Below, piece after piece: positions 43,276 through 52,358 of a stretch of DNA of 64,000 nucleotides. The DNA comes from VRUE01 sp963730315 (GTDB lineage Bacteria; Actinomycetota; Thermoleophilia; Solirubrobacterales; 70-9). The position numbers and the translations under genes were made by a program. Each line of letters begins with the position of its first letter. Positions within the stretch are counted from its first letter, which is position 1. The DNA lies in contig CAVSRD010000005.1 in the NCBI GenBank assembly GCA_963730315.1, positions 62,001-126,000 of the forward strand, read 5' to 3'. Below the pieces are notes generated by a model. That model saw nothing but the letters and a program-made list of their open reading frames with translations, had not been told where the DNA came from and searched no databases.

Positions 43276-45558
43276 ATGGCGGCGATAGGAGCAAAGCCCC
43301 GCCGGCCGGGCGGCGCGGTTCCGCCTCTCCCTCCGGCGCCACCTCCGGCGAAGCCGGGCAAACCGCGGCTGAAGAAGCTGCGGATCCTCTTCGTGCTGCT
43401 CGGGCTGGCGATCCTCGCGCTGGTATCGACGATCTTCGGGATGATGACGGCGGTCTCCCAGGATCTGCCGGCGATCTACAACTTCGCCCAGTTCAAAGCA
43501 GCGAAGAACAGCGAGGTCTTCGACGCCTCAGGCGAGCCGATCGGGACGCTGACCAGCAACCGGAACAAGATCCTGATCGGCGCGGGGCAGATCTCTCCCA
43601 ACGTCAAGAACGCGGTGGTGGCGATCGAGGACTCGCGCTTCTACGAACATGCCGGCGTCGACTTCCAAGGGATCGGCCGGGCGCTGCTCAAGGACATCCT
43701 CAGCCAGAGCGCCGCGCAGGGCGCCTCGACGATCACCGAGCAGTTCGTCAAGAACGCGCTCGCCGCCCAGGGCAGCCGCACGATCTTCGAGAAGTTCCGG
43801 GAGGCGGCGCTCGCCTACCGGCTGGAGCGCCACTGGAGCAAGGACAAGATCCTCACCGAGTACCTCAACACCATCTACTTCGGCGAGGGCGCGTACGGGA
43901 TCGAGGCCGCCGCTCGCACCTACTTCGGCAACGCGCATCCGGGGTGCGGGACCGGGGGCGAACCCTGCGCCGCGGTGCTCGAGCCCTGGGAGGCTGCGAC
44001 CCTCGCCGGGATCATCGCCTCTCCCTATTCCTACGACCCGAAGGTCTATCCCGAAGAAGCGCTCGCCCGCCGCAACCTGGTGCTGGAGAAGATGTACGAA
44101 CAGGGCTACATCACCGACGCCCAGTACGAAAAAGGAACCAAGGAGGCGCTGCCCTCGCCCGCCGACATCCGGCCACCGCGACTCGATTCCAAGGCGCCCT
44201 ACTTCACCGCCTGGCTGCGCCAGCAGCTGGTCGAACGCTACGGCGCCGCGAAAACCTTCTTCGGCGGGCTCAAGGTGAAGACGACGCTGGACCTGAAGCT
44301 GCAGAGGGCCGCCGAAGAAGCGGTCAACTCATACCTCGGCTACCTACCGCCCACCGCCTCGGTGGTGGTACTCGACAACCGCAACGCCGGCGTCAAGGCG
44401 CTGGTCGGCGGCCCCGACTTCCAGACCAAGCCGTTCAACCTCGCCACCCAGGGCCGCCGCCAGCCGGGCTCCTCGATCAAGCCGTTCGAGCTGGTCACCG
44501 CCCTCGAAGAGGGGATCTCCCCGTACACGGTCTACGAATCCGCCCCGCAGGAATTCCACTTCGGCAAGCACGGCGGGGAAACGTTCGTCGTCCACAACGA
44601 CGAAGGCTCCTACCTTGGCTCCTGCGACATCGTCTGCGCCACCACCTACTCCGACAACTCGATCTACTCGCAGCTCGCGCTCGAGGGGCTGGAGGGGAAG
44701 ACGATCCACGACCGCACCCGCTCGATCGCGGCGACGATCCACAAGATGGGCTACGCGGACCCGATCTCGACCAACCCGGCGATGGTGCTGGGGGGCCTGC
44801 AAGAAGGCGTCTCGCCGCTCGGCTGGGCCTACGCCTACATGACGATCGGCAACCTGGGGGACCGGGTCAGCGGTACGCTCGCTCCCGATCCAGGTGACAG
44901 CCCGGTCGCATACACGGATGTGACCGCTCAGGACGGCCACACGATCCGCGGCGGCGACAACGGCTCGCTGCACGAACAGGTGATTGAAGAAGGCACCGCC
45001 AGCGAAGCGCGGAGCATCCTCGAAACTGTGGTGCAGAGCGGCACCGGCGTCCACGCCAACATCGGCGCCACCGGGCAGTGGGGCAAGACGGGGACGACCG
45101 AGAACAGCGGCGACGCCTGGTACTGCGGCGGGACCGAAGACGTCACCGCCTGCGTCTGGGTCGGCTACGCCGACACCACGACCCCGATGACCACCCTCTA
45201 CAACGGCGGCCCGGTGCAGGGCGGAACCTTCCCGGCGTTGATCTGGGCGAGCGTGATCTCGGCTTGGAAGGAAATTTCCGCGGAAGAGGCGGCCGAACGG
45301 GCGAGGAAGCGGAAGGACCGCTCCGGTTCCTCCGAAGGATCCTCGAGCGGGGAAGAATCGCCCGCGCCGAGCGAACCCTCGCCGTTCGAAGCGCCCGAAT
45401 CGAGCGAAGGGGGGTCCGAACCGAGCGAACCGGCGCCCGAATCGGAAGCGGCCCCCGAACCCGCCGCACCGGAAGAAGCGGCGCCGGCCCCCGAATCGGA
45501 AGCCGCACCCGAATCGGGTGGCGGAGCCGGGGGCGGCGGCGGGATCACCGCCGGGTAG
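43276..45558 (+). CDS. Class A penicillin-binding protein (transglycosylase/transpeptidase)
   Basis: The 760-residue bifunctional cell-wall synthase has a Pro-rich cytoplasmic tail, one membrane anchor (about 36-58), and a GT51 domain with AIEDSRFYEHAGVD (catalytic Glu near 116), GASTITEQFVKN and YLNTIYFGEGAYGIEAAA. The transpeptidase domain follows, with SSIKPF (active-site Ser near 398), YSDNS as the SxN motif near 458, and GKTGTT near 602. The last 90 residues are a Ser/Glu/Pro/Ala low-complexity tail ending in poly-Gly. An extended -10-like TGCTAGACT lies about 60 bases upstream. It faces the mpg gene. Confidence 0.94.
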   Translation: MAAIGAKPRRPGGAVPPLPPAPPPAKPGKPRLKKLRILFVLLGLAILALVSTIFGMMTAVSQDLPAIYNFAQFKAAKNSEVFDASGEPIGTLTSNRNKILIGAGQISPNVKNAVVAIEDSRFYEHAGVDFQGIGRALLKDILSQSAAQGASTITEQFVKNALAAQGSRTIFEKFREAALAYRLERHWSKDKILTEYLNTIYFGEGAYGIEAAARTYFGNAHPGCGTGGEPCAAVLEPWEAATLAGIIASPYSYDPKVYPEEALARRNLVLEKMYEQGYITDAQYEKGTKEALPSPADIRPPRLDSKAPYFTAWLRQQLVERYGAAKTFFGGLKVKTTLDLKLQRAAEEAVNSYLGYLPPTASVVVLDNRNAGVKALVGGPDFQTKPFNLATQGRRQPGSSIKPFELVTALEEGISPYTVYESAPQEFHFGKHGGETFVVHNDEGSYLGSCDIVCATTYSDNSIYSQLALEGLEGKTIHDRTRSIAATIHKMGYADPISTNPAMVLGGLQEGVSPLGWAYAYMTIGNLGDRVSGTLAPDPGDSPVAYTDVTAQDGHTIRGGDNGSLHEQVIEEGTASEARSILETVVQSGTGVHANIGATGQWGKTGTTENSGDAWYCGGTEDVTACVWVGYADTTTPMTTLYNGGPVQGGTFPALIWASVISAWKEISAEEAAERARKRKDRSGSSEGSSSGEESPAPSEPSPFEAPESSEGGSEPSEPAPESEAAPEPAAPEEAAPAPESEAAPESGGGAGGGGGITAG

Positions 45559-45564
45559 GGCCGG

Positions 45565-46152
45565 CTACTGCGGGCGCGGCCGGGAGAGGAAGCGACTGCC
45601 GGCCAGGCAGAAGCGCCATGGCCGCTCGACCGCTTTCGCGATCCCGACCCGGGGGCCGGCGACGATTCGCCCCTTCCAGCCGGGCTCGCGGGGCGCCAGC
45701 AGGAACGGCGGTGCGCAGAGGTCGGCGTCGTTGGCCTCGAGGCCGATCCCGAGCGCCTCGCTCAGCTTGCCCGGGCCCGAGCAGAGGTCGGCGTCGGGGC
45801 GGGCGCCGCGCCGCTCTCGCATCGCCTCCAGACCGGCGCCGGGCTTGAGCGCCCGGATCAGCACCGCCGCCGCCTCGCCGTCCGGTTCGGCGACCGCGTT
45901 GAGCAGGCTGTGGATTCCGTAGGAGAGGTAGACGTAGGCGCGGCCGGGCGGGCCGAACAGCACCTCGGTCCGCCGGGTAAGCCCGGCATATGCATGACAA
46001 GCAGGATCGTCACGCTCGTAGCTCTCGGTCTCGACGATCGTGCCGCCGCAGCCGTCATAGAAGAGGCGGCAGCCGACCAGATCGCGGGCGACGACGTGCA
46101 CCGAGCGCTCGAAGAAGGCGGCGTCGAGCCGCTCCGCGACGGCGAGGCTCAC
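45565..46152 (-). CDS. 3-methyladenine DNA glycosylase (AAG/MPG type)
   Basis: The enzyme flips out and removes alkylated purines. The 195-residue protein fits the monofunctional AAG fold: FFERSVHVVARDLVGCRL near 13, the catalytic Glu in IVETESYERDDPACHAYAGLTRRTEVLFGPPGRAYVYLSYGIH (about 38-80), CSGPGKLSEALGI near 123 and RVGIAKAVERPWRF near 168. GTG 46152 overlaps the argH stop by GTGA, an unusual coupling of DNA repair to arginine synthesis that probably reflects only gene packing. Confidence 0.92.
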   Translation of the reverse strand: MSLAVAERLDAAFFERSVHVVARDLVGCRLFYDGCGGTIVETESYERDDPACHAYAGLTRRTEVLFGPPGRAYVYLSYGIHSLLNAVAEPDGEAAAVLIRALKPGAGLEAMRERRGARPDADLCSGPGKLSEALGIGLEANDADLCAPPFLLAPREPGWKGRIVAGPRVGIAKAVERPWRFCLAGSRFLSRPRPQ

Positions 46153-47540
46153 GACAGCCCGTCGGGTAGGCGCGCCTCGACCGCCCCCAGGATTTCGGTG
46201 GCGAGCGAGAGCTGCGCGGCCAGCGCGGCCGACCCGGTGCCGCCCTCGATCCGCTTCGACTCCAGCCAGCTCTCGCGCCGCAGCACCTCATATACGGAGT
46301 CGTCGAGCTGCTCGGAGCGCTCGCGCAGCTCGTCGGGGGTCAGCTCGGAGAGCGGCTTGCCCCGCTCCACCGCGTCGCGCACCAGCCCGCCGACGATTCC
46401 GTGCGCCTCGCGGAACGGCACCCCCTTGCGGACCAGCAGGTCGGCGACCTCGGTCGCCGCAAGCATCTCGTCGCCTGCGGCCTGGGCGAGCCGCTCCCGG
46501 TCGAAGGCGATCCCGGCCAGCATCCCCTCACTCGCGTCGAGGCACGCCTCGACCGTGTCGATCGCGTCGAACAGGGGCTCCTTGTCCTCCTGCATGTCCT
46601 TGCCGTAGGTGAGTGGCAGGGCGTGCAGCGTCCCCAGCAGGGACGCGTAGTCGGCGGCGACCCGCGGGCTCTTGGCGCGCAGCAGCTCGGCCGAGTCGGG
46701 ATTCACCTTCTGCGGCATGATGCTCGAGCCCGAGGAAAACGACTCGTCCAGCTGGCAGAAGCCGAACTCGCTGCTCGACCAGATGACGATCTCCGAGCCG
46801 AGCCGCGATAGGTGCATAGCGCAGGTCGCTGCCGCGGCCAGGTAATCGAGCGCGAAGTCGCGGTTGGAGGCGCCGTCGATCGAGTTGGCGCTGACCCGCT
46901 CGAAGCCCAGCTCCTCGGCGACGACGCGGCGGTCGATCTCCCAGTTGACGCCGGCCAGCGCGCCGGAGCCCAGCGGCATCGTCATCGCGCCCTCGAGCGC
47001 GAACCGGAAGCGCTGCGCGTCGCGGTACAGCATCCAGAAGTAGGCGAGCAGGTGGTGGCCCAGGTAGACGGGCTGGGCGCGCTGCAGGTGAGTGTAGCCC
47101 GGCATCGGCCAATCGCGGTGGCGCTCGGCCAGCTCGAGCAGGCGCCGCATCGCCGCGCCGACCAGCTCGATCGCCCGCAGCGAGTGCGCCCGCACCAGCA
47201 TCGCCACGTCGGTCGCGACCTGGTCGTTGCGGGAGCGGCCGGTGTGGAGCTTGCCGGCCAGCGAGCCGACCTCCTCGCCGAGCAGCCGCTCGATCGCCAT
47301 GTGGATGTCCTCGTCGGCCCCGTCGAACTCGAAGCCGGGCCGGCCGATCCGCTCGCGGACTCGGTCGAGGCCTGCGCAGATCGCCTGCAGCTCCTCGCCG
47401 TCGAGCACGCCGACCTCGCGCAGCGCCCGGGCGTGCGCCTGCGACTGCTCGATGTCGTACGGCGCGAGGCGCCAGTCGAACCCGAGCGAGCGGTTGAGGC
47501 GCCAGAAGCGCGGGTCGGGGTCTTTGCGAAAGCGCGACAT
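46149..47540 (-). CDS. argH: Argininosuccinate lyase
   Basis: ArgH splits argininosuccinate into arginine and fumarate. The 463-residue protein has the fumarase/aspartase fold: DEDIHMAIERLL near 82, KLHTGRSRNDQVATD near 100, GYTHLQRAQPV near 150 (catalytic His), and the signature GSSIMPQKVNPDSAELLR near 270 (catalytic Ser in GSS). The ATG at 47540 overlaps the aminotransferase stop by one base. The rest of the arginine pathway is not in the window. Confidence 0.95.
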   Translation of the reverse strand: MSRFRKDPDPRFWRLNRSLGFDWRLAPYDIEQSQAHARALREVGVLDGEELQAICAGLDRVRERIGRPGFEFDGADEDIHMAIERLLGEEVGSLAGKLHTGRSRNDQVATDVAMLVRAHSLRAIELVGAAMRRLLELAERHRDWPMPGYTHLQRAQPVYLGHHLLAYFWMLYRDAQRFRFALEGAMTMPLGSGALAGVNWEIDRRVVAEELGFERVSANSIDGASNRDFALDYLAAAATCAMHLSRLGSEIVIWSSSEFGFCQLDESFSSGSSIMPQKVNPDSAELLRAKSPRVAADYASLLGTLHALPLTYGKDMQEDKEPLFDAIDTVEACLDASEGMLAGIAFDRERLAQAAGDEMLAATEVADLLVRKGVPFREAHGIVGGLVRDAVERGKPLSELTPDELRERSEQLDDSVYEVLRRESWLESKRIEGGTGSAALAAQLSLATEILGAVEARLPDGLS

Positions 47541-48667
47541 CAGCGGAGCGACTCGGCCAGAGCCTCGCACACGCGCTCGACGTGAGCTTCGGTCATCGCC
47601 GGGAAGAAGGGAAGCGCAAGCGAGCGGGCCGAGGCCGCTTCGGCAACCGGGAACTGGCCCTCGCGCCAACCCTGCTCGCGCAGGTGCGGGAAGAGGTGGA
47701 TGCAGGGCAGGTAGGCCTTCGCGGCGACGCCGCGCTCGCCGAGACGGGCGATCGTCGCGTCGCGGTCGACCCCCTCGGACAGGCGCACCGGGTATACGAA
47801 CCAGCCGCGGCGCTCGGCGCCGCGCCCGGCGGGAGGCGCCGCCACCCCGTCGAGCCCGGCCAGGCCCCGCTCGTAGAGGCCGGCCACCGCAATCCGCCGT
47901 TCCAGCATCCGGTCCAACCTGGCCAGCTGGGCGACGCCGAGCGCCGCGGCGAGGTCGGAGAGGCGGTAGTTGAATCCGAGCCCGCCGTGGTCGAGCCAGC
48001 CCATGTCGGCAGCGCGACCCTGGTTGCGCTCCGAGCGCAGCCGGGCGGCCAGCTCGGGGCTCGGCGGCACGACCATCCCCCCCTCCCCGGTGGTCAGCTG
48101 CTTGTTGGCGTAGAAGGCGAAGGTGGCGAGGTTGCCGCGCGTCCCCACCCGCCGCCCCTCGGCGTCGATCGCGCCGAGCGCCTCGCAGGCGTCCTCGAGC
48201 ACTCCGAGGCCGTTCGCGGAAGCGATCGCCTCCAGCGCCGGCATCGCCGCCGGGTAGCCGAAGATGTGGACCGGCAGAAGCCCGGCGCTGCGCTCGCCCA
48301 GCGCCGCCTCGACCGCCGCGGGGTCGATGTCGAGCGTCTCCGGGTCGACGTCGCAGAAGACCGGCCGGGCGCCCTCGTAGAGAAGGCAGTTTGCCGATGC
48401 GACGAAGCTGAACGGGCTGGTCAGCACGTCGTCCCCCGGCCCCCAGCCGAGCGCCCGCACGCCGAGGTGGAGGGCCGCGGTTCCGCTCGAGACGGCGACC
48501 GCGTCATCGACCCCGAGCCAGGCGGCGAAGTCGCGCTCGAAGCGTTCGCCCACCGGTCCCAGCGAGAGCCGCCCGGATCGCAGCACCTCGAGCACCAGCT
48601 CCTCCTCGCGCGTTCCGATTTCGGGCCTGGCGAGGGGAATCGGGTCCTTGTCGGAGGCGCCACCCAT
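47540..48667 (-). CDS. DegT/DnrJ/EryC1/StrS-family PLP aminotransferase
   Basis: The 375-residue fold-type I aminotransferase has VSSGTAALHLGVRALGWGPGDDV near 60, DVDPETLDI, VLEDACEALGA near 157 and the PLP lysine in FYANKQLTTGEGGMV near 186. This family usually transaminates nucleotide-linked keto-sugars for glycans or natural products. A sugar-modification role would be expected, but no sugar-nucleotide genes are nearby; it sits between cimA and argH in an amino-acid cluster. ATG 48667 is placed by the PLARPEIGTREEEL start. Substrate unknown. Confidence 0.86.
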   Translation of the reverse strand: MGGASDKDPIPLARPEIGTREEELVLEVLRSGRLSLGPVGERFERDFAAWLGVDDAVAVSSGTAALHLGVRALGWGPGDDVLTSPFSFVASANCLLYEGARPVFCDVDPETLDIDPAAVEAALGERSAGLLPVHIFGYPAAMPALEAIASANGLGVLEDACEALGAIDAEGRRVGTRGNLATFAFYANKQLTTGEGGMVVPPSPELAARLRSERNQGRAADMGWLDHGGLGFNYRLSDLAAALGVAQLARLDRMLERRIAVAGLYERGLAGLDGVAAPPAGRGAERRGWFVYPVRLSEGVDRDATIARLGERGVAAKAYLPCIHLFPHLREQGWREGQFPVAEAASARSLALPFFPAMTEAHVERVCEALAESLR

Positions 48668-48680
48668 GCTTGGCGCCAGC

Positions 48681-50243
48681 CTACTTGCGCGGCTGGAACG
48701 CGTACTCGAGCGAGTCGACCAGCGCCTCCCAGGAGGCCTCGATGATGTTCTCCGAGACGCCGATCGTCCCCCACTCGCCCTCGCCATCGGAGGAGTCGAG
48801 CAGCACCCGGGTGACCGCCCCGGTGCCGTGGCTCTCGTCGAGGATGCGGACCTTGTAGTTGGTCAGCTCGATGTCGGCGAGCTGCGGGTAACGGTCGGCG
48901 ATCGCGGCGCGCAGGGCGCTGTCCAGCGCATTGACCGGGCCGTTTCCCTCGGCCACCCGCAGGTAACGCTCGCCGTCGACCTTGACCTTGATCGTCGCCT
49001 CGGTCTCCACCTGACCGTCGGCGCGCTTCTCGACCACCACCCGGAAGCTCTCCAGCTCGAACAGCGGCACGTAGCTGCCGGCCTCCCGCCGCAGCAGCAG
49101 CTCGAAGGAGGCCGGCGCGGCCTCGTAGTGGTAGCCACGGTGCTCGCGCTGCTTGAGGCGCTCCACCGCCCGCACCGCCGCCGCCTCGTCGAGCTCGAGC
49201 CCGGCTCGCTCCGCCTGGTTGCGGATCGTCGCCTTGCCGGAAAGCTCCGAGGCGAGGATGTCGCGCTGGCTGCCGACCGCCTCCGGATCGAGGTGCTCGA
49301 AGGTGCGGGCGTCCGCCTCCACCCCGGCGGCGTGCATGCCGGCCTTGTGGGCGAAGGCGTCGCGGCCGACGTAGGGCCGGCCAGGATCCGGCGCCATGTT
49401 GCACAGCTCGTCCAGGTAGTGGCTCGTGCGCGACAGAGTGGCGAGGCGCTCCGGCGCCACCACGTCGAAGCCCATCTTCAGCTGCAGCGCCGGCAGGATC
49501 GAGGCGAGGTTGGCGTTGCCGCAGCGCTCTCCGTAGCCGTTGACCGTGCCCTGCACGAGGCGGGCGCCGGCTTCAACCGCGGCCAGCGAGTTGGCCACCG
49601 CGCACTCGGCGTCGTTGTGGGTGTGGATGCCGACCTCGACCCGGTCGCCAAGCGCCTCGACCACGGCGGCGCTCGCCGCACCGACGAAGCCCGGGAGGTT
49701 GCCCCCGTTGGTGTCGCAGAGGGTGACGTTCTCCGCCCCCGCCTCGGCCGCCGCCCGCACGCATTCCAGCGCGTAGCCGGCGTCGTCGCGGTAGCCGTCA
49801 AAGAAATGCTCGGCATCGAAGACGGCGCGCTTGCCCCGCTCGCGGCAGAGCGCGATCGACTCGGCGATCATCGCCAGGTTCTCCTCGGCGGACACCTTGG
49901 TCACCTTCTCCAGGTGCAGGCCCCAGCTCTTGCCGACCAGGCAGACCAGCGGCGCGAAGGAGCCGGCCAGAACGGTCAGCGCCTCGTCGTCGGCGGCGGC
50001 GAGGCCGCGCCGCCGGGTCATCCCGAAGGCGACGATCTGCGCCTGCTCCAGCTCCTCCCCCGCCAGCAGCTCGAACAGCTCCGCCTCCTTCGGGTTGGAG
50101 CCGGGGAAGCCGGCCTCGATGAAGTGGACGCCGAGCTCGTCGAGGGCGCGCACCACCTTCAGCTTCTCGCCCACCGAGAGCGACATGCCGGGGGTGCCCA
50201 TGCCGTCCCGCAAGGTCGTGTCGTAGAGCCTCACCTGTTGCAT
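48681..50243 (-). CDS. cimA: (R)-citramalate synthase, LeuA-family
   Basis: CimA condenses pyruvate and acetyl-CoA to citramalate, starting threonine-independent isoleucine synthesis. The 520-residue protein opens RLYDTTLRDGMGTPGMSLSVGEKLKVVRALDELGVHFIEAGFPGSNPKEAELF; the SNPK part is characteristic of CimA rather than LeuA. Also seen are HTHNDAECAVANSLAAVEAGA with the metal His pair, NGYGERCGNANLASI, and a C-terminal LeuA dimer/regulatory domain. A separate true LeuA is at 58116. LeuCD and LeuB, which the citramalate route shares, are in the same cluster. Function is inferred from subgroup motifs. Confidence 0.87.
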   Translation of the reverse strand: MQQVRLYDTTLRDGMGTPGMSLSVGEKLKVVRALDELGVHFIEAGFPGSNPKEAELFELLAGEELEQAQIVAFGMTRRRGLAAADDEALTVLAGSFAPLVCLVGKSWGLHLEKVTKVSAEENLAMIAESIALCRERGKRAVFDAEHFFDGYRDDAGYALECVRAAAEAGAENVTLCDTNGGNLPGFVGAASAAVVEALGDRVEVGIHTHNDAECAVANSLAAVEAGARLVQGTVNGYGERCGNANLASILPALQLKMGFDVVAPERLATLSRTSHYLDELCNMAPDPGRPYVGRDAFAHKAGMHAAGVEADARTFEHLDPEAVGSQRDILASELSGKATIRNQAERAGLELDEAAAVRAVERLKQREHRGYHYEAAPASFELLLRREAGSYVPLFELESFRVVVEKRADGQVETEATIKVKVDGERYLRVAEGNGPVNALDSALRAAIADRYPQLADIELTNYKVRILDESHGTGAVTRVLLDSSDGEGEWGTIGVSENIIEASWEALVDSLEYAFQPRK

Positions 50244-50301
50244 CCGATGCCTTTCGTAACGAGGAGTGGAAAGAGTCCTGCGCGCGTCGGCGCGCCAGCC
50301 G

Positions 50302-51231
50302 CTAGGCGGCTGCGGTAATTCGCTCGACGAAGTCGAGCCACTCCAGGTACTCCTCGGCGCGGCCGTGAAGCGCGTCGTCGAACTTCGCCTGGATCACCCG
50401 CGTGATCTCGCCCGGCTCGCCCAGCGGGTGGTCGTCGACCTCGCGCACCGGCACCAGCTCGGCGGCGGTGCCGGTGAGGAACATCTCGTCGGCGAGGTAC
50501 AGCTCGGAGCGGGCGATGTCGCGCTCCTCGACCGCGTAGCCGAGGTCGCGGGCGATCTGCACGACCGAGTTGCGGGTGATCCCGTCGAGGATCGCCGCAC
50601 AGTGCGGCGGCGTGCAGAGCACCCCGTCCCGGACCAGGAAGACGTTCTCGCCGGAGCCCTCCGAGACGTAGCCGCGCTGGTCGAGCAGGATCGCCTCGTC
50701 GTACCCGGCGCTGGTCGCCTCCAGCTTGGCGAGGACCGAGTTGAGGTACTGGCCGGTGGCCTTGGCGTGCGGGATCAGGCTGTCGCCGGAGATCGTCCGC
50801 CAGGAGGAGACCTTGGTGCGTATCCCGTGCTCGTTGCCGTCCTCGCCCAGGTAGACGCCCCAGGGCCAGACGGCGACGATCACGTCGATCGGCGCGCTCT
50901 GCGCGTAGAGGCCCATCTCGCCGTAGCCGCGGTAGGCGAGGGGGCGGATGTAGCAGGAGTCGAGGCGGTTGCGCCGGATCAGCTCGTGGGTCGTCTCGCG
51001 CAGCTGCTGGGTCGAGTAGGGAAGCTGGAAATAGTAGAGCTCAGCCGACTTCTCGAGGCGCACGAGGTGCTCGCGGAGCCGGAACACCGCCGGGCCGCGC
51101 TCGGTTTCGTAGCAGCGGATCCCCTCGAACACCCCGGTGCCGTAGTGGAGCCCGTGGCTGAGGACGTGCGTCTTCGCCTCGTCCCAGGGCACGAACTCGC
51201 CGTTCTGCCAGATCAGCTCCGCGGTTTCCAT
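50302..51231 (-). CDS. ilvE: Branched-chain amino-acid aminotransferase
   Basis: IlvE makes Leu, Ile and Val from their keto acids using glutamate. The 309-residue fold-type IV protein has LSHGLHYGTGVFEGIRCYET near 25, the PLP lysine in HAKATGQYLNS near 154, ILLDQRGYVSEGSGENVFLVRDG near 180 (the EGSGEN signature), ILDGITRNSV and MFLTGTAAELVPVREVD near 250. The ATG at 51231 is taken because METAELIWQNGEFVPWDEAK is the family start. It lies between leuB and cimA, matching its role as the last step of both routes. Confidence 0.94.
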   Translation of the reverse strand: METAELIWQNGEFVPWDEAKTHVLSHGLHYGTGVFEGIRCYETERGPAVFRLREHLVRLEKSAELYYFQLPYSTQQLRETTHELIRRNRLDSCYIRPLAYRGYGEMGLYAQSAPIDVIVAVWPWGVYLGEDGNEHGIRTKVSSWRTISGDSLIPHAKATGQYLNSVLAKLEATSAGYDEAILLDQRGYVSEGSGENVFLVRDGVLCTPPHCAAILDGITRNSVVQIARDLGYAVEERDIARSELYLADEMFLTGTAAELVPVREVDDHPLGEPGEITRVIQAKFDDALHGRAEEYLEWLDFVERITAAA

Positions 51232-51268
51232 CCGAGAAAGTATGCCCGATGACCCCGGCAAGGTCGAG

Positions 51269-52348
51269 CTAGAGCGCCGCCAGCACGGCGTCGGTCATCG
51301 CGTCGGTGTCGACCTCCACCTCCTGCGGGCCGCCCCCCACGAGGTCGGGAGTGCGAAGTCCGCCCTCCAGCACCGCGTCGACCGCCGCCTCGATGCGCGA
51401 GGCCTGCTCGGGCCGCCCCAGCCCGTGCCGCAGCAGCATCGCGGCGCTGAGGAAGGTGGCGAGCGGGTTCGCGATCCCCTCTCCGGCGATGTCGGGAGCC
51501 GAGCCGTGAACCGGCTCGAACAGGCCGGGGTCGCCCTCTGCTCCGAGGCTGGCCGAGGGCAGCATCCCCAGCGACCCCGTCAGCATCGCCGACTCGTCAC
51601 TGAGGATGTCGCCGAACAGGTTCTCGGTGACGATCACGTCGAACTCGGCCGGCCGCGAGACGAGCTGCATCGCGGCGTTGTCGACCAGCAGGTGCTCGAG
51701 CTCGACGTCGGCGAACCCCTCGCTGACCCGGCTCACCACCTCGCGCCAGAGCCGCGAGGTCTCGAGCACGTTCGCCTTGTCGACCGAGGTCACCCGCGCG
51801 GGTCGCCCGCCGGCGGAGGAAGCGCGCCCCCGCGCCGCCTCGAAGCCGGCGCGGGCGATCCGCTCGATCTCGTCCACCGAGTACTCGCAGGTGTCGTGGG
51901 CGGACTCCCCATCGCGGCCGCTGTCGCCGAAGTAGATGCCGCCGGTCAGCTCGCGCACCACCAGTAGGTCGGTGCCGACGATCCGCTCCTCGCGAAGCGG
52001 GCTGGCGCCGACCAGCGCCGGGCTCGGCCGCACCGGCCGCAGGTTGGCGTACAACCCCATCCCCTTGCGCAGCCCGAGCAAACCCTGCTCGGGGCGCGGC
52101 GCTGCCGGGTCGGTGCTGTCCCACTGCGGTCCGCCGACCGCCCCGAGCAGCACCGCGTCGGCCCGGCGGCAGGCATCGAGCACCTCGTCGGTCAGCGCGA
52201 CCCCGTGCGCATCGATCGAGCATCCCCCCACCGGCCGCTCCTCGAAACCGAACTCGCCGATCGCCTCCAGCAGGCGCCGCGCCGCCGCGACGATCTCCGG
52301 TCCGATCCCGTCGCCGGGCAGCAGGACTACGCGCGGGGCGTCGCTCAC
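51269..52348 (-). CDS. leuB: 3-isopropylmalate dehydrogenase
   Basis: LeuB oxidises and decarboxylates 3-isopropylmalate, and in citramalate-using organisms also 3-methylmalate. The 359-residue protein has LLPGDGIGPEIV at the start, LLGAVGGPQWDS, LRKGMGLYANLRPVR near 95, ELTGGIYFGD near 133, VTSVDKANVLETSRLWREV near 185, DNAAMQLV and the signature LFGDILSDESAMLTGSLGMLPSASLG near 240, plus EPVHGSAPDIAG. GTG 52348 precedes it by the standard lead. It is the fourth gene after the leuC start. Confidence 0.95.
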   Translation of the reverse strand: MSDAPRVVLLPGDGIGPEIVAAARRLLEAIGEFGFEERPVGGCSIDAHGVALTDEVLDACRRADAVLLGAVGGPQWDSTDPAAPRPEQGLLGLRKGMGLYANLRPVRPSPALVGASPLREERIVGTDLLVVRELTGGIYFGDSGRDGESAHDTCEYSVDEIERIARAGFEAARGRASSAGGRPARVTSVDKANVLETSRLWREVVSRVSEGFADVELEHLLVDNAAMQLVSRPAEFDVIVTENLFGDILSDESAMLTGSLGMLPSASLGAEGDPGLFEPVHGSAPDIAGEGIANPLATFLSAAMLLRHGLGRPEQASRIEAAVDAVLEGGLRTPDLVGGGPQEVEVDTDAMTDAVLAAL

Positions 52349-52358
52349 GCCGGGCACT

